Of a stretch of 64,000 bases of DNA, positions 63,742 through 64,000 are shown one piece after another. Positions within the stretch are counted from its first letter, which is position 1. Each line of letters opens with the position of its first letter. The DNA lies in assembly GCA_002794735.1 (NCBI GenBank), contig NBAZ01000006.1:868001-932000 (forward strand). The letters run 5' to 3'. Made by a program: the position numbers and the translations under genes. The notes under the pieces were generated by a model. That model was not told the DNA's origin. It saw only the letters and a list, made by a program, of their open reading frames with translations, and made no database searches. Source of the stretch: Pyrrhoderma lamaoense. Its lineage: Eukaryota; Basidiomycota; Agaricomycetes; Hymenochaetales; Hymenochaetaceae.

Positions 63742-63999
63742 TCACATTTTGACGTTGGCCACGGTGAGCCAGACGGAGATGACGATAAGTAGTATGGTGA
63801 TTGTAACCCCTATGACATGGATAATGGTCTCGAGATGTGAGAACGTTATTGTATTTGGGAATGGTTGTTGTTGTACCGCAGTCACAGGAGTTGGTAGTGA
63901 ATCGTTTTCACAGAATGAACGACTGGGTAATAAGCTATTCGTCTCTGACAATTCGCTTTGCCCGTATGCTGGAATTACAGTTGTAAATTTCAGCATCAA
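63742..63999 (-). CDS. C-terminal part of a probable single-pass membrane protein, cut by window edge
   Basis: The frame is open to the window end and reads 85 codons to a TAG or TGA-type stop at 63742. It has a Ser/Pro/Gln-rich extracellular-like part and a final hydrophobic helix (IIHVIGVTITILLIVISVWL) ending seven residues from the C-terminus (TVANVKM). The layout suggests a tail-anchored or type I membrane protein whose upstream part lies beyond 64000. No family was recognised. Confidence 0.4.
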   Translation of the reverse strand: MMLKFTTVIPAYGQSELSETNSLLPSRSFCENDSLPTPVTAVQQQPFPNTITFSHLETIIHVIGVTITILLIVISVWLTVANVKM

Positions 64000-64000
64000 A

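Overview
The window is nuclear DNA from a filamentous basidiomycete, most likely a litter- or wood-decaying member of the Agaricomycetes. The evidence is dense genes broken by many introns of about 45-80 bases with GTRNGT donors and YAG acceptors, the DUF6699-type and short secreted-protein families typical of that class, and a white-rot enzyme set: two AA9 lytic polysaccharide monooxygenases, two class II manganese peroxidases and two PL1 pectate lyases. All exon models below were joined by hand from reading frame, splice signals and remembered family motifs. No database was searched.

Layout. 0.7-3 kb: a divergent housekeeping pair, mitochondrial Obg GTPase MTG2 (-) and URM1 (+). 3.8-8.3 kb: tandem AA9 genes followed by a convergent secreted protein of unknown family. 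10-15.3 kb: a frameshifted DUF6699 gene, a SUZ-domain gene and a DUG1/CNDP2 dipeptidase. 15.6 kb: tRNA-Ala(CGC). 16-22 kb: three paralogous small secreted proteins (+) with a pectate lyase (-) between the second and third. 22.8-23.3 kb: a 526-bp pogo-like MITE. 23.4-29 kb: a DUF1774 membrane protein, an unrecognised gene and alanine aminotransferase. 30-32.2 kb: a copper-fist transcription factor. 34.2-37.9 kb: zuotin (J-domain) and SEC11. 38.7-44 kb: two manganese peroxidases. 45.5-53.5 kb: an atypical protein kinase, RCF1 and a mitochondrial PDK/BCKDK-type kinase. 55.3-63.3 kb: a second pectate lyase, ORC3, a GPI-anchored KRE9/KNH1-like protein and ISD11.

How it fits together. Secreted degradative genes occur as tandem or near-tandem duplicates scattered among single-copy housekeeping genes. 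Most of the secreted genes have an obvious TATA box about 50-110 bases before the ATG, and I saw no equivalent in front of the housekeeping genes I examined, which fits inducible versus constitutive expression. The two pectate lyases lie 35 kb apart with exactly the same seven exon lengths, including a 5-nt microexon. The mitochondrial genes (MTG2, RCF1, PDK, ISD11, dual-start ALT) look like ordinary gene content, not a pathway cluster.

Quality warning. At eight loci the reading frame breaks by one apparently missing base, most often beside a short run of identical bases, while the rest of the gene and its splice sites are intact. Some of these genes are conserved housekeeping genes. Uncorrected indel errors in a long-read assembly explain this more simply than eight fresh pseudogenes, so frame breaks here should not be taken as gene death without read-level checking. 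I found no CRISPR array, prokaryotic operon or clearly new multi-gene system. The most unusual signals are splicing features: the conserved microexon, a GC-AG intron, a start codon alone on its coding exon, and a stop-free intron in the PDK gene.
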